In this document: positions 1 through 8,800 of the stretch, piece after piece
How positions within the stretch are numbered: position 1 is the first letter of the stretch
How the letters are laid out: every line of letters begins with the position of its first letter
Assembly: GCF_004322755.1 (NCBI RefSeq)
Contig: NZ_CP036401.1
Location: 6,944,001-7,008,000 of the forward strand
DNA length: 64,000 nucleotides
Direction of reading: 5' to 3'
Origin: Pseudoduganella albidiflava
Lineage (GTDB): Bacteria > Pseudomonadota > Gammaproteobacteria > Burkholderiales > Burkholderiaceae_D
Notes under the pieces: model-generated
Databases searched by the model: none
The model's input: only the letters and a program-made list of their open reading frames with translations
Told to the model about the DNA's origin: nothing
Position numbers and translations under genes: made by a program

Positions 1-1521
1 GGCGAACCAGGCACTGACGCCCTCGCCTTCCTCGTCCAGCTCGGCATACCAGTCTTGCGGATCATCGAAGTCGAAGCGGAAACCGGTGTTCATCGAGACC
101 TGCCAGCCGGCCGTGCGCAGGCGCGGCAGGCCATGGCGCATGAAGTCGATCCAGTCTTGTGGCGCAGGCAGCCGCATGGAAGGGTATCGCCCCGGTAGCG
201 ATTTCTCCGTGTCGGCGGCAAATCCCTGGCTGGCGAGCAGGCCCGCAGCCGCCCGTTCGGCTTCCATGTCGCGCGCCACCAGTTCGATCGTGTCCCCCGT
301 CGTCCGGCGCAATACCGGTCCGGTCTCGCCTTCGGTGGATAGGCCGTCGTAACTGAAATGCAGCAGCGCGTGATCGTCCCACGCCGGCTTGTCGCGGAGG
401 TTGGCGGCCCGGCTGTCGAGCAGCAGGTGCGGCACCGGTGCAATATCGCTGCGCTGGCGCGTCGCCAGTTCCAGCGGCGCGGGCAGCACCCGGTCCAGGC
501 CTTGCGCGGCCAGGCGTGCCGCCATGCCGGCGCGCTGCTGAGGTGCCAGTTGCGGTGCGTTCGCGACCAGGTCCAGCAGGTCGGCAAGGGGAAGCACGGC
601 AAGTTCCCGCGGCAGCGCCAGCTCGCCCAGCATGCCGCCGTCCACGTAGTGTGCCGGCTCCGTGGCCAGCACATGGCCGACCGGCGTGCCGTCGTCGAAG
701 CGCCAGCCCAGCCGGACCTGGTCATTGCCGGCGTTGTCGGCGTCGTCGGCGTGCCAGCCGAGCGTGGCGCTGCGTCGCGGGCCTTGCCGGACTGATACCA
801 CATCGCCGTTCTTCAGCCTGGCGGTCGAGTGCGCGAACAGCAGGCGGTTTTCCGCACGCAACTGCTCCAGCAGGCGGGTGCCGATCGGGCCGGCAGGCCG
901 GATATCGCCGGCAAACATGCTGCCGGTGCGCAGTGCGGACAGCAGACGGACCGGCTCTTCGTCCTCCGGCCGCATGTAGTTCGGCAGCGTGGATAGCAGG
1001 CTGTAGAAGTCGTTGTGGATGGTGGCGGCGACGATGCCGCCATCCTTGCGCAGGCGCGCCTTGCACACGTTCAGCCGCAGCGCGCCGTCCTCGCCGTCCG
1101 GCACCAGCACGTACACCAGGCGGTATTCCGGGCCGCGGGCCGGCACCGCTGGCGTGCTGGCTTGCTTGAACGTGCGCGCAAGGCGTTCCAGCCATCGTTC
1201 CGCACTGGCCGGCAAGGCTGACGGAGGTGCCGCCGGCGCTGCCTTCTGGTGTTTCATGCTGGCCAGCAGCACCGCGACCACGTGCTTGCAGTTGTAGTCC
1301 ATCGGGCAGGTGCAGGAACCCTTTACCCGCAAGCCGCGCCGGCCTGCTTCCAGGTAAATGCTTTGCACATAGACTTCAGGGCCGCTGCCCTCGACTTCGC
1401 CATACAGGAATGTATCGTCCCACTCGAAGGTGACGACCTTGCGACGGCGTACGTAATCTTCGCCGCGTGCAAAGGTGGCGGTATCGAACTCGTGTGCGAT
1501 CTGGTCGATGGACAAGTGCAT
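1..1521 (-). CDS. SWIM zinc-finger protein, N-terminal part of an SNF2-type helicase (partial)
   Basis: The frame is open from an ATG at 1519-1521 to the left edge (507 codons) with no stop, so the gene continues outside the window. Residues 70-80 read CTCPMDYNCKH, the C-x-C-x5-C-x-H signature of a SWIM zinc finger. This motif sits in the N-terminal region of many bacterial SNF2/HepA-like ATPases, where it is thought to bind nucleic acid or protein. The rest of the visible part is an acidic, Leu/Arg-rich region without catalytic motifs, as expected upstream of the helicase core. Such proteins usually exceed 1000 residues, so roughly half is visible. The helicase assignment is inferred from the SWIM-first layout, because no Walker motif is in view. 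Confidence 0.72.
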   Translation of the reverse strand, partial: MHLSIDQIAHEFDTATFARGEDYVRRRKVVTFEWDDTFLYGEVEGSGPEVYVQSIYLEAGRRGLRVKGSCTCPMDYNCKHVVAVLLASMKHQKAAPAAPPSALPASAERWLERLARTFKQASTPAVPARGPEYRLVYVLVPDGEDGALRLNVCKARLRKDGGIVAATIHNDFYSLLSTLPNYMRPEDEEPVRLLSALRTGSMFAGDIRPAGPIGTRLLEQLRAENRLLFAHSTARLKNGDVVSVRQGPRRSATLGWHADDADNAGNDQVRLGWRFDDGTPVGHVLATEPAHYVDGGMLGELALPRELAVLPLADLLDLVANAPQLAPQQRAGMAARLAAQGLDRVLPAPLELATRQRSDIAPVPHLLLDSRAANLRDKPAWDDHALLHFSYDGLSTEGETGPVLRRTTGDTIELVARDMEAERAAAGLLASQGFAADTEKSLPGRYPSMRLPAPQDWIDFMRHGLPRLRTAGWQVSMNTGFRFDFDDPQDWYAELDEEGEGVSAWFA

Positions 1522-1643
1522 GACAGAAGCATTGCAAGGTAGATGGATGCGACATTATCGCCGGTCGCCGTTGCCGATTGTCCGCCGCCGCGCAGGTTTC
1601 CCTCAGGTTCGCTCCGGATGTCCGCCCGTGTCCTGCCTGTTCC

Positions 1644-1709
1644 TGCTTATACGCTGCTCATGTCTTGCTCATTTCCTGCTCACGGCTTGCTCATGGCTTG
1701 CTCACGTTC
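1644..1709. repeat. 11-bp tandem repeat, about six degenerate copies
   Basis: Successive 11-base units start at 1644, 1655, 1666, 1677, 1688 and 1699. The consensus is TGCTCATGGCT, and the first unit is the most divergent. The array covers the stop codon (1702-1704) and the last codons of the esterase remnant and runs into the gap before the SWIM gene. The unit is not a multiple of three, so it would not be neutral in coding DNA. Confidence 0.8.
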
Positions 1710-2254
1710 CCGGCTGCACATACGGCACCTTGGCGAAAATCCGCCGTTCGGCGCCGCGCGGATCGTCTTCCAGCCGGGGCGGCACGTCGAAGATCATGGT
1801 CTGACGCCGCGTCATGTCGTAAGGTTCCCAGCGCGGGATGAACCTGCTGTCGGGATCACCGCTGCGCGCGAAGGCGATGAATGCCTCGCTCATCATGTCC
1901 GCCATGGCCTGCGCCTGCGGGCCGATGGCGGTGGCGCCCGGCTTGGCGATGTTGTCGAACACCAGCTGGATGTCCGACGCATGCGGCGCGCCGAACTTGC
2001 CGCCATCCTTCGGCGTCGCCCAGTCGAGGCAGTGGCGCGAGGAAGCGGCGCGGCGCGGTATCGGCGCCATAGCGCACGCCCTTGAAGACGAGCACGCCGT
2101 TGTCGCGGTAGCCGCGCACCTGGCCATGGCGGGTCGCCGCGACCGGTGCTTCGCCCGTGGTGGCGGCATGGGCCCGCAGGGCGGCAAGGCTGGAGAGACT
2201 GGAAGCGGCAACGATCGATTGCTTCAGGAAGGCGCGGCGGGTCGGGTCGGTCAT
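1702..2254 (-). pseudogene. Carboxylesterase type B remnant (internal deletion plus frameshift)
   Basis: The N-terminal piece starts at 2254 with a Tat-like signal (TRRAFLKQ) and continues through FKGVRYGADTAPRRFLAP, the classic N-terminus of type B carboxylesterases. At about 2025-2040 the homology jumps to a different frame. There it reads DWATPKDGGKFGAPH and runs to a normal C-terminus ending at 1702. The family normally spans about 500-550 residues. Here the central 300 or more residues are missing, including the nucleophile elbow GESAG and the acidic triad member; only the GAPH histidine region remains. The two ends are in different frames, so no working enzyme can be made. An 11-bp tandem repeat overlaps the 3' end. 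Confidence 0.85.
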
Positions 2255-2332
2255 GGCGGGCGGCGGTCGATGGGTCCGGCCAGTTAGCTTAGCCGAACAG
2301 TATCGCGGGTGGCCGCCTCACCCGTTCCAAAA

Positions 2333-2365
2333 ATGAAAAACGCCACGTCGGGTGGCGTTTTTCAT
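2333..2365. terminator. Bidirectional rho-independent terminator
   Basis: A 14-bp perfect stem (2333-2346 with 2352-2365) with the loop GTCGG has A-runs on the left and T-runs on the right, so it could terminate from either side. It lies between the short membrane peptide gene, whose transcript would end here, and the esterase remnant. Confidence 0.85.
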
Positions 2366-2387
2366 TGCGCGCGGCAGCACGGCCGCA

Positions 2388-2462
2388 TCAGAAAATCAGG
2401 TAGATCAGCACCAGCACGATGGCGGGAACGCCCAGCAGCCAGGCAAGCAGGTATTTACCCAT
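2388..2462 (-). CDS. 24-residue single-span membrane peptide
   Basis: An ATG at 2460-2462 is preceded by a strong Shine-Dalgarno sequence (GAGGAGAG, spacing about 6). It opens a 24-codon frame: MGKYLLAW, then a hydrophobic stretch of about 17 residues, ending LIYLIF. A perfect terminator follows 23 bases after the stop. One membrane span with a charged N-terminus (Lys3) is all the protein contains. Very similar short peptides are, from memory, common hypothetical proteins in betaproteobacteria. The ribosome site, the span and the terminator support a real gene. The function is unknown. Confidence 0.72.
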   Translation of the reverse strand: MGKYLLAWLLGVPAIVLVLIYLIF

Positions 2463-2671
2463 GATGTCTCTCCTCGAGATGTTGTACGGTATGGCTGCAT
2501 GATGCCGCCATACGGTAGCGTCGTCGGTACGCTGGTGCACGGTTTGCGAACGAATCCGCCGAGGGACGCCTCGCAGTACGGCGTATCACCCGTGGATTGA
2601 TCGTCAGTCACACGCCGGTGGTAACAGCCGGTTCGACTGCATCGAGGAGTACTTACCCGGCCGGGCGGCAG

Positions 2672-3331
2672 TCAATCCCGTTCCGGTGCTCCTGGCGGAA
2701 ACAGGTGCCGATAGGGCCTTGCCTCGTTCACGGCGCGCTGGACCGATGGCCGCGCCAGCAGCCGGGCCCGGTAAGCCCGGGCATGCGCGTGCCGCGCCGG
2801 TATCGGGTGGACCCAGTCGGCATAGAACAGCGACGGCGCGGCGGCGCAGTCGGCCAGCGTGAAATCCGCGCCGGCGGCCCAGTGCCGTCCGGCCATGTGC
2901 GCGTCGAGCCACGCATAGGCGCGGTCCAGCAATGCGCGGGCATCGGCCACGCCGCGCGCGTCGTGCTGTTCCGGCGGGCGGATCGCATCGTAGACGATGC
3001 GCTGCATGGGCGTCATCACGTAGTTGTCGAAGAAGCGGTCGAGGAAGCGCACGTCGAGCGCGCGGTCGCCGTCGCCCGGCAGCAGCGACGGCGCCGTGCC
3101 GCGATAGCGTTCCAGGTACTCGATGATGATGGTGGCTTCCATCACGTCGCGCGTGCCGTCGGCCAGCAGCGGCATGTGCAGCATCGGCCAGCGGCCAGCG
3201 AATTCTTCTTCCGCGCCGGCATCGCCATCGTTGATGCGCTTCAGTGTGAACGGCAGGCCATGTTCGTACAGCGCGATGATCGCTTTCTGGCAGTACGACG
3301 AAAAGGGGTGGGCGTACAGGGTCAGGTTCAT
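2672..3331 (-). CDS. Glutathione S-transferase family protein
   Basis: 219 residues. The N-terminal thioredoxin-fold half (1-80) contains LYAHPFSSYCQKA, the usual glutathione-site segment with Ser and Cys near the first helix, then MPLLADGTRDVMEATIIIEYLE. The C-terminal helical half (90-210) contains the conserved FTLADCAAAPSLFY segment around the N-capping box. The start at 3331 is preferred because its ATG overlaps the stop of the SRPBCC gene (ATGA at 3328-3331), which makes it the last gene of an ArsR-SRPBCC-GST operon. The probable role is glutathione conjugation or thiol chemistry on a small electrophile. The substrate cannot be read from sequence. Confidence 0.9.
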   Translation of the reverse strand: MNLTLYAHPFSSYCQKAIIALYEHGLPFTLKRINDGDAGAEEEFAGRWPMLHMPLLADGTRDVMEATIIIEYLERYRGTAPSLLPGDGDRALDVRFLDRFFDNYVMTPMQRIVYDAIRPPEQHDARGVADARALLDRAYAWLDAHMAGRHWAAGADFTLADCAAAPSLFYADWVHPIPARHAHARAYRARLLARPSVQRAVNEARPYRHLFPPGAPERD

Positions 3332-3828
3332 CGCTGCCCTCCCGCGAGCAGGGCGGCGAGGCAATCGAGGTGCACGGCGGTACCGTGTTCGCGCGATGGC
3401 ACGCCTTTGTCCGCCGTGGTGCCATCGAGGAACGCCACCTGCTCATGGAAACGCTGCAGCGTGCCGGCGCCGTCCGGCAGGAATTCCACCGTCGCCAGCG
3501 AAGCGGAATGATGCGTGCCGTTCAGGTGCATGTCGTAGATGTACACCAGCCGCCGGGCCGGCAGCACGTGGTGGTAGCGTGCGGTGAAACGGGTGTCCAG
3601 CGGCGGTGGGCCGGTAAAGCGCCCGTTCAGCGTTTCGCTGCCGCCTTCGCGCAGGTCCAGCGACCGGCCGTACAATTCCCATCCCGGCGGCCCGCGGAAC
3701 CAGCGCTCCTTCAAGGCTGGTTCGGCCCATGCGGCGAACACCCGTTCGGGCGGCACCGGGTAGCGCCGTTCGATCACGAACGAACCATGGAAAATCGGCG
3801 ATGACGCAACATGGCTGGCATTCTTCAT
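3328..3828 (-). CDS. SRPBCC (AHSA1-like) domain protein
   Basis: 166 residues with typical AHSA1/START-like features: FVIERRYPVPPERVFAAWAEPALKERW near the N-terminus, a central beta-rich region, and VEFLPDGAGTLQRFHEQVAF towards the end. These proteins form a helix-grip fold with a hydrophobic pocket. They are very often co-encoded with an ArsR-type regulator, as here. Both ends overlap their neighbours by four bases (ATGA at 3825-3828 and at 3328-3331), so the three genes are translationally coupled. The ligand is unknown. Confidence 0.9.
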   Translation of the reverse strand: MKNASHVASSPIFHGSFVIERRYPVPPERVFAAWAEPALKERWFRGPPGWELYGRSLDLREGGSETLNGRFTGPPPLDTRFTARYHHVLPARRLVYIYDMHLNGTHHSASLATVEFLPDGAGTLQRFHEQVAFLDGTTADKGVPSREHGTAVHLDCLAALLAGGQR

Positions 3829-4175
3829 GATTTCCTTTCACTGGCTGGGTTGGTGTCCTCGGCAAGCACGGCGCCGAGCCGGTCGAAATGGCCTTCCCAT
3901 TGCAGCCGCCGCTGGCTGAGCCACGACTCGGCGAGGCCGATCGCCTGCGGGTCGAGCATGCAGGTGCGTACCCGGCCGGTCTTGTGCGTTGTCACCAGGC
4001 CGCTCTGTTCCAGCGCCTGCACGTGCTGCACCACGGCGGCCAGCGACATCGCCAGCGGTTCGGCGAGTTCGCTCACGCTGGCACTGCCACGGGACAGCCG
4101 CAGCACGATCGCGCGGCGCGCGGGTTCGGACAGGGCACGGAAAACGGCATCGAGGCGGGCATCATGGTCAAGCAT
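3825..4175 (-). CDS. ArsR-family transcriptional regulator
   Basis: 116 residues forming one winged-helix domain: LDAVFRALSEPARRAIVLRL, then SVSELAEPLAMSLAAVVQHV as the recognition helix region and QSGLVTTHKTGRVRTCMLD as the wing. There is no cysteine metal site of the ArsR/SmtB type. It belongs to the ArsR-SRPBCC subgroup that usually represses its own operon. The ATG at 4173-4175 fits a consensus promoter whose -10 box ends only seven bases upstream, so the mRNA is predicted to be leaderless or nearly so. A longer reading frame continues upstream over the divergent aminotransferase gene but is a shadow. Confidence 0.9.
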   Translation of the reverse strand: MLDHDARLDAVFRALSEPARRAIVLRLSRGSASVSELAEPLAMSLAAVVQHVQALEQSGLVTTHKTGRVRTCMLDPQAIGLAESWLSQRRLQWEGHFDRLGAVLAEDTNPASERKS

Positions 4176-4182
4176 GGACTTG

Positions 4183-4211
4183 AGTATCGGCGTGTCGCGG
4201 TCAATAGTCAA
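4183..4211 (-). promoter_or_regulatory. Sigma70-type promoter of the ArsR-SRPBCC-GST operon
   Basis: Read on the minus strand: TTGACT (4211-4206), a 17-base spacer, and GATACT (4188-4183). Transcription would begin at about 4175-4177, essentially at the ATG of arsR, which predicts a leaderless transcript. Confidence 0.65.
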
Positions 4212-4216
4212 GCGTT

Positions 4217-4226
4217 CACTTAAGTG
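4217..4226. promoter_or_regulatory. Candidate ArsR operator (palindrome)
   Basis: CACTTAAGTG is a perfect 10-bp palindrome lying six bases upstream of the -35 box of the arsR promoter and 25 bases before the -35 box of the divergent aminotransferase promoter. The position suits autoregulation, possibly of both genes. The assignment is inferred from position and symmetry only. Confidence 0.45.
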
Positions 4227-4250
4227 TTCGGCATGACGGCCGGTACAGCG

Positions 4251-4279
4251 TTGATGGGCTGTCAAGTGGCTGCTATGCT
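4251..4279 (+). promoter_or_regulatory. Promoter of the class V aminotransferase gene
   Basis: TTGATG (4251-4256), a 17-base spacer, and TATGCT (4274-4279), followed by a GGAG ribosome site and the ATG at 4308. Confidence 0.55.
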
Positions 4280-4307
4280 GGACGATCCCCATTGCCCGGA
4301 GCCCGCC

Positions 4308-5504
4308 ATGCATCAAGCCGTCAGCGTTCCCCATATCGTTCCGCTGGACGAGATCCTTCCCGACGAACCGCTGCTGATGATGGGTGCCGGCCCCGTGCCG
4401 ATCCCGCACAGCGTGGCGACGGCGAACTCGATCGTCATCAACCACCTGGGCGAGACCATGAACCGGGTCATTGCCCAGGTCAAGGACATGGGCCGCTATG
4501 TGTTCCAGACGAACTCGCGCTACGTGCTCGGCGTGGGCGGCCCGGGCTCCGCCGCGATGGAAATGGCGATCGCCAACCTGGTGCACCCCGGCGACAAGGT
4601 GCTGTGCATCTGCAACGGCTACTTCAGCCGCCGCATGGCCGAGATGGTCAACCGCGTGCGCGGTGAAGCCACCATCCTGGAAGCGGGTGTCAACGAAGGC
4701 GCCAGCCTGGAAGCCGTGGAACGCGCATTGCGCAGCAAGCGCTATGACGCCGTCACGCTGGTGCAGGGCGAAACGTCGAACACGGTCTGCAACGGCAACC
4801 TGGCCGGCATCGCGCAACTGGCACGCGAACATGGCGCGCTGGTCATCGTCGACGCGGTCTGCACGCTCAGCACGATGCCGCTGGAGATGGACAACTGGCA
4901 GATCGACGCGGTGATCACCGGCGGGCAGAAAGGCCTGTCGTCGATCCCGGGCGTGTCGCTGCTGGCGTTTTCCGAACGGGCCTGGGCGAAGAAGATCGCC
5001 TCGCGCAGCGACCTGCCGTTCCACTGGGTCCTCGATGCGAACCTGGCCGACAAGTTCTGGAACCAGAAGTCCTACCACTACACCGCGCCCGTGTCCGGCA
5101 TCCTGGCACTGCACGAGGCGTTGCGGCTGGTGTGCGGCGAAACGCTGCCGAAGCGTTTCGAGCGTCACCTGAACTGTTCCCAGGCACTGCAGGCCGGCAT
5201 CGAAGGCATGGGCCTGCGCTTGCTGGTGGCGAAGGAGCACCGGCTCAATTCGGTGGTGGGCATCGTCGTGCCGGACGGCGTCGTGGCGGCCGAAGTGCTG
5301 GCGGACCTGTCGCGCGTGCACCGTGTGGAAATTTCCGGCGCGTTCGGCCTGAATATCGTGCGCATCGGCCAGATGGGCGAGCAAAGCCGCGCGCACAACC
5401 TGTTCCGCACGCTGCACGCGCTGGGATCGAGCATGCAGGCCTCGGGAGCAAAACTCGACCTGCCGGCCGGCATGGCCGAGCTGGAGCGCTCGCTGACGCA
5501 GTAA
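4308..5504 (+). CDS. Class V aminotransferase (alanine-glyoxylate aminotransferase-like)
   Basis: 398 residues from the ATG at 4308, which has GGAG seven bases upstream; earlier in-frame ATGs lie in the promoter region. Family landmarks in order are MMGAGPVPIPHSV, VGGPGSAAMEMAI (phosphate cup of PLP), QGETSNTV, VIVDAVCTLSTMPLEMD (Asp for the pyridine nitrogen) and VITGGQKGLSSIPGVS, in which the Lys after GGQ is the expected Schiff-base lysine. The layout matches alanine-glyoxylate and ureidoglycine-glyoxylate (PucG-like) transaminases. No purine-degradation genes are near, so a general glyoxylate or pyruvate transamination role is more likely. The gene stands alone, divergent from the ArsR operon. 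Confidence 0.88.
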   Translation: MHQAVSVPHIVPLDEILPDEPLLMMGAGPVPIPHSVATANSIVINHLGETMNRVIAQVKDMGRYVFQTNSRYVLGVGGPGSAAMEMAIANLVHPGDKVLCICNGYFSRRMAEMVNRVRGEATILEAGVNEGASLEAVERALRSKRYDAVTLVQGETSNTVCNGNLAGIAQLAREHGALVIVDAVCTLSTMPLEMDNWQIDAVITGGQKGLSSIPGVSLLAFSERAWAKKIASRSDLPFHWVLDANLADKFWNQKSYHYTAPVSGILALHEALRLVCGETLPKRFERHLNCSQALQAGIEGMGLRLLVAKEHRLNSVVGIVVPDGVVAAEVLADLSRVHRVEISGAFGLNIVRIGQMGEQSRAHNLFRTLHALGSSMQASGAKLDLPAGMAELERSLTQ

Positions 5505-5517
5505 GTGCAATGCATCA

Positions 5518-5540
5518 GGCCTCCTTAAGCCTGGGAGGCC
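5518..5540. terminator. Stem-loop after the aminotransferase gene
   Basis: GGCCTCC (5518-5524) pairs with GGAGGCC (5534-5540) around a 9-base loop. It has no clear T-tract, so it is a weak or rho-assisted terminator candidate. Confidence 0.4.
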
Positions 5541-5577
5541 ATTAAGCCTTATCATTGACGCATCGATATCGGCAAGG

Positions 5578-7743
5578 ATGAGGGAAGTGACGTCACTGTA
5601 CAAGTTCGCGGCGGCCAGCCTGCTGTTATCACTGCAGTTCGCTGCCCTGCCGCTGGCGCAGGCCGCCGGACCCGTGGTCGTCACCGACCATGTGCGCAGC
5701 GAATTGCTCGTCCATGCGCCGGACGGTATCCGGCCCGGCAAGACGCTGTGGCTGGGCCTGGCCATCGACCACCAGCCGCACTGGCATACGTACTGGAAGA
5801 ATCCCGGCGATTCCGGACTGGCCACCACGCTGGCCTGGAAGCTGCCGGCCGGTTTCACTGCCGGCGAAATCGCCTGGCCGACGCCGAAGAAGCTCCCGCT
5901 CGGTCCGCTGACCAATTACGGCTACGAAAACAAGGTGCTGCTGCCCGTGCCGGTGCAAGTGCCGGCCGGTTTTTCCGGGAGCGAGCTGAAGATCGGCCTG
6001 CATGCCGAATGGCTGGTCTGCAAGGAAATCTGCCTGCCCGAAGCGGGCGACTTCGAACTCGTCGTTCCCGCCGGTGCGGCGCTTGCCGCCCACGGCGCCC
6101 TGTTCGACGCGACCCGCGCCGCCACGCCGGTGGCACCCGAAGGCGCCAGTGCCACCGCCCGCGTGGAAAACAATGCCTTGGCGATCGAGGTGCGCGGCTT
6201 GCCGGCACCGCCGTCCGGCGAAGTGCAGTACTTTGCCGAGGATATCGGCGTCATCGACTACGCCGCCAAGGCTGGCCAGCAGTGGGTGGACGGCACCCTG
6301 CGCCTGCGCGTGCCCCTGTCGCCGCAGCGCAGCGAGAGCCCGGCGGTCATGAAAGCCCTGCTGGTGGTACCGGGACAGCCGGCCGGCTGGACGCTGTCGA
6401 TTCCCGTCGAGGGCCCGTGGCCCGCGCTCGGCAGTGCTGCGCCGGCGCCGGCCACGGCGGCGGCGACGACGACCACGGCACCCGCACCCGCCACGTCCGT
6501 TGCACCTGCCGCCGCCACGTCCTTCATGCTGTCGCTGCTGTTCGCCTTCCTCGGCGGCGCGCTGCTCAACCTGATGCCCTGCGTGTTCCCCGTGCTGTCG
6601 CTCAAGATCTTCAGCCTCGTGCAGCACCGCGACCAGCGCGGCAAGGCGGTGGCCGGCGGCCTGGCCTACACGGCCGGGGTGGTGGTGTCGTTTGTCGCGC
6701 TGGCCGGGCTGCTGCTGGCGCTGCGCGCCGGTGGGGCCGGGCTGGGCTGGGGCTTCCAGTTGCAGTCGCCCCTGTTCGTTGCCGGGCTGGCCGCGTTGTT
6801 CACCTTGATCGGGCTGAACCTGGCCGGGGTGTTCGAGTTCGGCGGCGTGTTGCCCGGCGCGCTGGCCGCCCATCGGGCGAAGAATCCGCTGGTCGACGAT
6901 GCGCTCAGCGGCGCGCTGGCCGTGGCCGTGGCATCGCCCTGCACCGCCCCCTTCATGGGTGCCGCGCTGGGCGTGGCATTGACGGAACCGGCGCCGCGCG
7001 CCCTGGCCATCTTCGCCGTGCTGGGGCTCGGCATGGCCGCGCCGTACCTGGCCGTGGCGCTGGTGCCGGCGCTGGGCCGGCTGCTGCCGCGCCCGGGCGC
7101 CTGGATGGTGCGCTTCAAGGTGCTGATGGCGTTCCCGATGTTCGCCACCGTGGTGTGGCTGCTGTGGGTCCTGGGCCAGCAGACCGGCATCGATGCGATG
7201 GCCGGCGTGGCCGCGGTGCTCGTCGCGCTGGCGTTCGCCTGCTGGACGATCGGCACGCCGGTGCAGTCGCGCCGCACGCGCGGCCTGTTCGCGGCGGCGG
7301 GCGTGGTGGTGCTGGCCGGCGCCGTGCATCTCGCATGGCCGCTGCTGAAGGCGGAACCCGCGACGGCCCAGGCGCAGGCGGCGGGCGACTGGGCACCGTG
7401 GTCGGTCGAAGCGGTCGGCCAGGCGCGCGCCGCCGGCAAGCCCGTGTTCATCGACTTCACGGCCGCATGGTGCATCACCTGCCAGTTCAACAAGCGCACC
7501 GTGTTGAACGACGCGCAATTGCTGAAGGATTTCGGCGCCAGGAATGTCGTGCTGCTGCGCGCCGACTGGACGCGCCGCGACCCCGCCATCACCGAGCAGC
7601 TGGCCCGGCTGGGGCGCAGCGGGGTGCCCGTATATGTGTTGTTTGGAGCGAATGACAGCCAGCCGCCGCAAGTGCTGTCCGAGGTGCTGACCGTGGAGCA
7701 GGTGCGGGCGGCACTGGGCAAGATCCGACCTGCGCCGATGTGA
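5578..7743 (+). CDS. ScsB/DsbD-type protein-disulfide reductase, cytoplasmic membrane electron transporter
   Basis: 721 residues. A signal peptide (about 1-30) is followed by a periplasmic ScsB-type N-domain (31-290) with VCKEICLPE, whose cysteines are at 148 and 152. After a Pro/Ala/Thr linker comes an eight-span DsbD core with NLMPCVFPVLSLK (Cys335) and ASPCTAPFMGAALG (Cys455), the electron-carrying pair. The C-terminal thioredoxin domain (about 610-720) has WCITC (Cys632 and Cys635). Such proteins pass electrons from cytoplasmic thioredoxin to periplasmic thiol partners. The N-domain resembles the copper-tolerance ScsB type more than E. coli DsbD. The next gene, 21 bases on, encodes a secreted peroxiredoxin-like protein, a plausible electron acceptor. 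Confidence 0.92.
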   Translation: MREVTSLYKFAAASLLLSLQFAALPLAQAAGPVVVTDHVRSELLVHAPDGIRPGKTLWLGLAIDHQPHWHTYWKNPGDSGLATTLAWKLPAGFTAGEIAWPTPKKLPLGPLTNYGYENKVLLPVPVQVPAGFSGSELKIGLHAEWLVCKEICLPEAGDFELVVPAGAALAAHGALFDATRAATPVAPEGASATARVENNALAIEVRGLPAPPSGEVQYFAEDIGVIDYAAKAGQQWVDGTLRLRVPLSPQRSESPAVMKALLVVPGQPAGWTLSIPVEGPWPALGSAAPAPATAAATTTTAPAPATSVAPAAATSFMLSLLFAFLGGALLNLMPCVFPVLSLKIFSLVQHRDQRGKAVAGGLAYTAGVVVSFVALAGLLLALRAGGAGLGWGFQLQSPLFVAGLAALFTLIGLNLAGVFEFGGVLPGALAAHRAKNPLVDDALSGALAVAVASPCTAPFMGAALGVALTEPAPRALAIFAVLGLGMAAPYLAVALVPALGRLLPRPGAWMVRFKVLMAFPMFATVVWLLWVLGQQTGIDAMAGVAAVLVALAFACWTIGTPVQSRRTRGLFAAAGVVVLAGAVHLAWPLLKAEPATAQAQAAGDWAPWSVEAVGQARAAGKPVFIDFTAAWCITCQFNKRTVLNDAQLLKDFGARNVVLLRADWTRRDPAITEQLARLGRSGVPVYVLFGANDSQPPQVLSEVLTVEQVRAALGKIRPAPM

Positions 7744-7764
7744 TCAACCTGGACGAGGAAACCC

Positions 7765-8373
<609 letters not shown>

Positions 8374-8459
8374 GCCGCGCGGCAGGCCTGCAGGCCGCGC
8401 GCTTGCATGCCGGCGCACCGTTCACTACCACCCTGCGAGATCGACGGCCCTGTAACGAC

Positions 8460-8480
8460 AAAGCCCACGATGTGGGCTTT
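8460..8480. terminator. Bidirectional terminator between redoxin and toxin-antitoxin genes
   Basis: A 9-bp stem AAAGCCCAC/GTGGGCTTT with the loop GAT, followed by T, lies between convergent genes and serves both. Confidence 0.8.
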
Positions 8481-8485
8481 TCGGG

Positions 8486-8800
8486 TCAGAGGATCGCAAT
8501 CTGGTCGAGGATCGCGGGATTCAGGTCGATCAGTTTCAGCAGGATTGCGGCCTGATCATTGGGTTTGGAGATACCCTGCTCCCAATTCTTGATGGTCCGC
8601 ACCTCGGTACGAAGTTTTCGCGCGAATACCGGTTGGGATACGTGAAGCTTCTTGCGCAGCGCCCGCACGTTCTCGGGTGTCATTTCCGGCGCCGGCCTGT
8701 ACTCCACCTCCGACGTGCGAAGCGTGAGCTTGCCTTCGCGCGCCTGTTCCAGCGCATCGAAGCCTTCCATCAGGTCGGCAAAAATATCTCGTTTGGTCAT
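8486..8800 (-). CDS. XRE-family antitoxin (NadS/HigA-like)
   Basis: 104 residues. The C-terminal half is a helix-turn-helix: MTPENVRALRKKLHVSQPVF, then RTEVRTIKNWEQGISKPNDQ. The N-terminal half (MTKRDIFADLMEGFDALEQA) is typical of antitoxins paired with HigB2/RelE-like toxins. The ATG at 8798-8800 has an AAGGAGAG ribosome site and overlapped the original toxin stop by four bases. In this genome the toxin frame has been shifted into this same frame, so the antitoxin could also be made as the C-terminal half of a 223-residue fusion (8486-9157). Its own start signals look intact. Confidence 0.88.
   Translation of the reverse strand: MTKRDIFADLMEGFDALEQAREGKLTLRTSEVEYRPAPEMTPENVRALRKKLHVSQPVFARKLRTEVRTIKNWEQGISKPNDQAAILLKLIDLNPAILDQIAIL

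Noticed and set aside
3825..5915. A 696-codon minus-strand frame across the aminotransferase and into the ScsB/DsbD gene
   Set aside because: Only its last 116 codons are a real ArsR gene. The rest is antisense to recognisable proteins, has low-complexity Arg/His/Gln composition and no homology.
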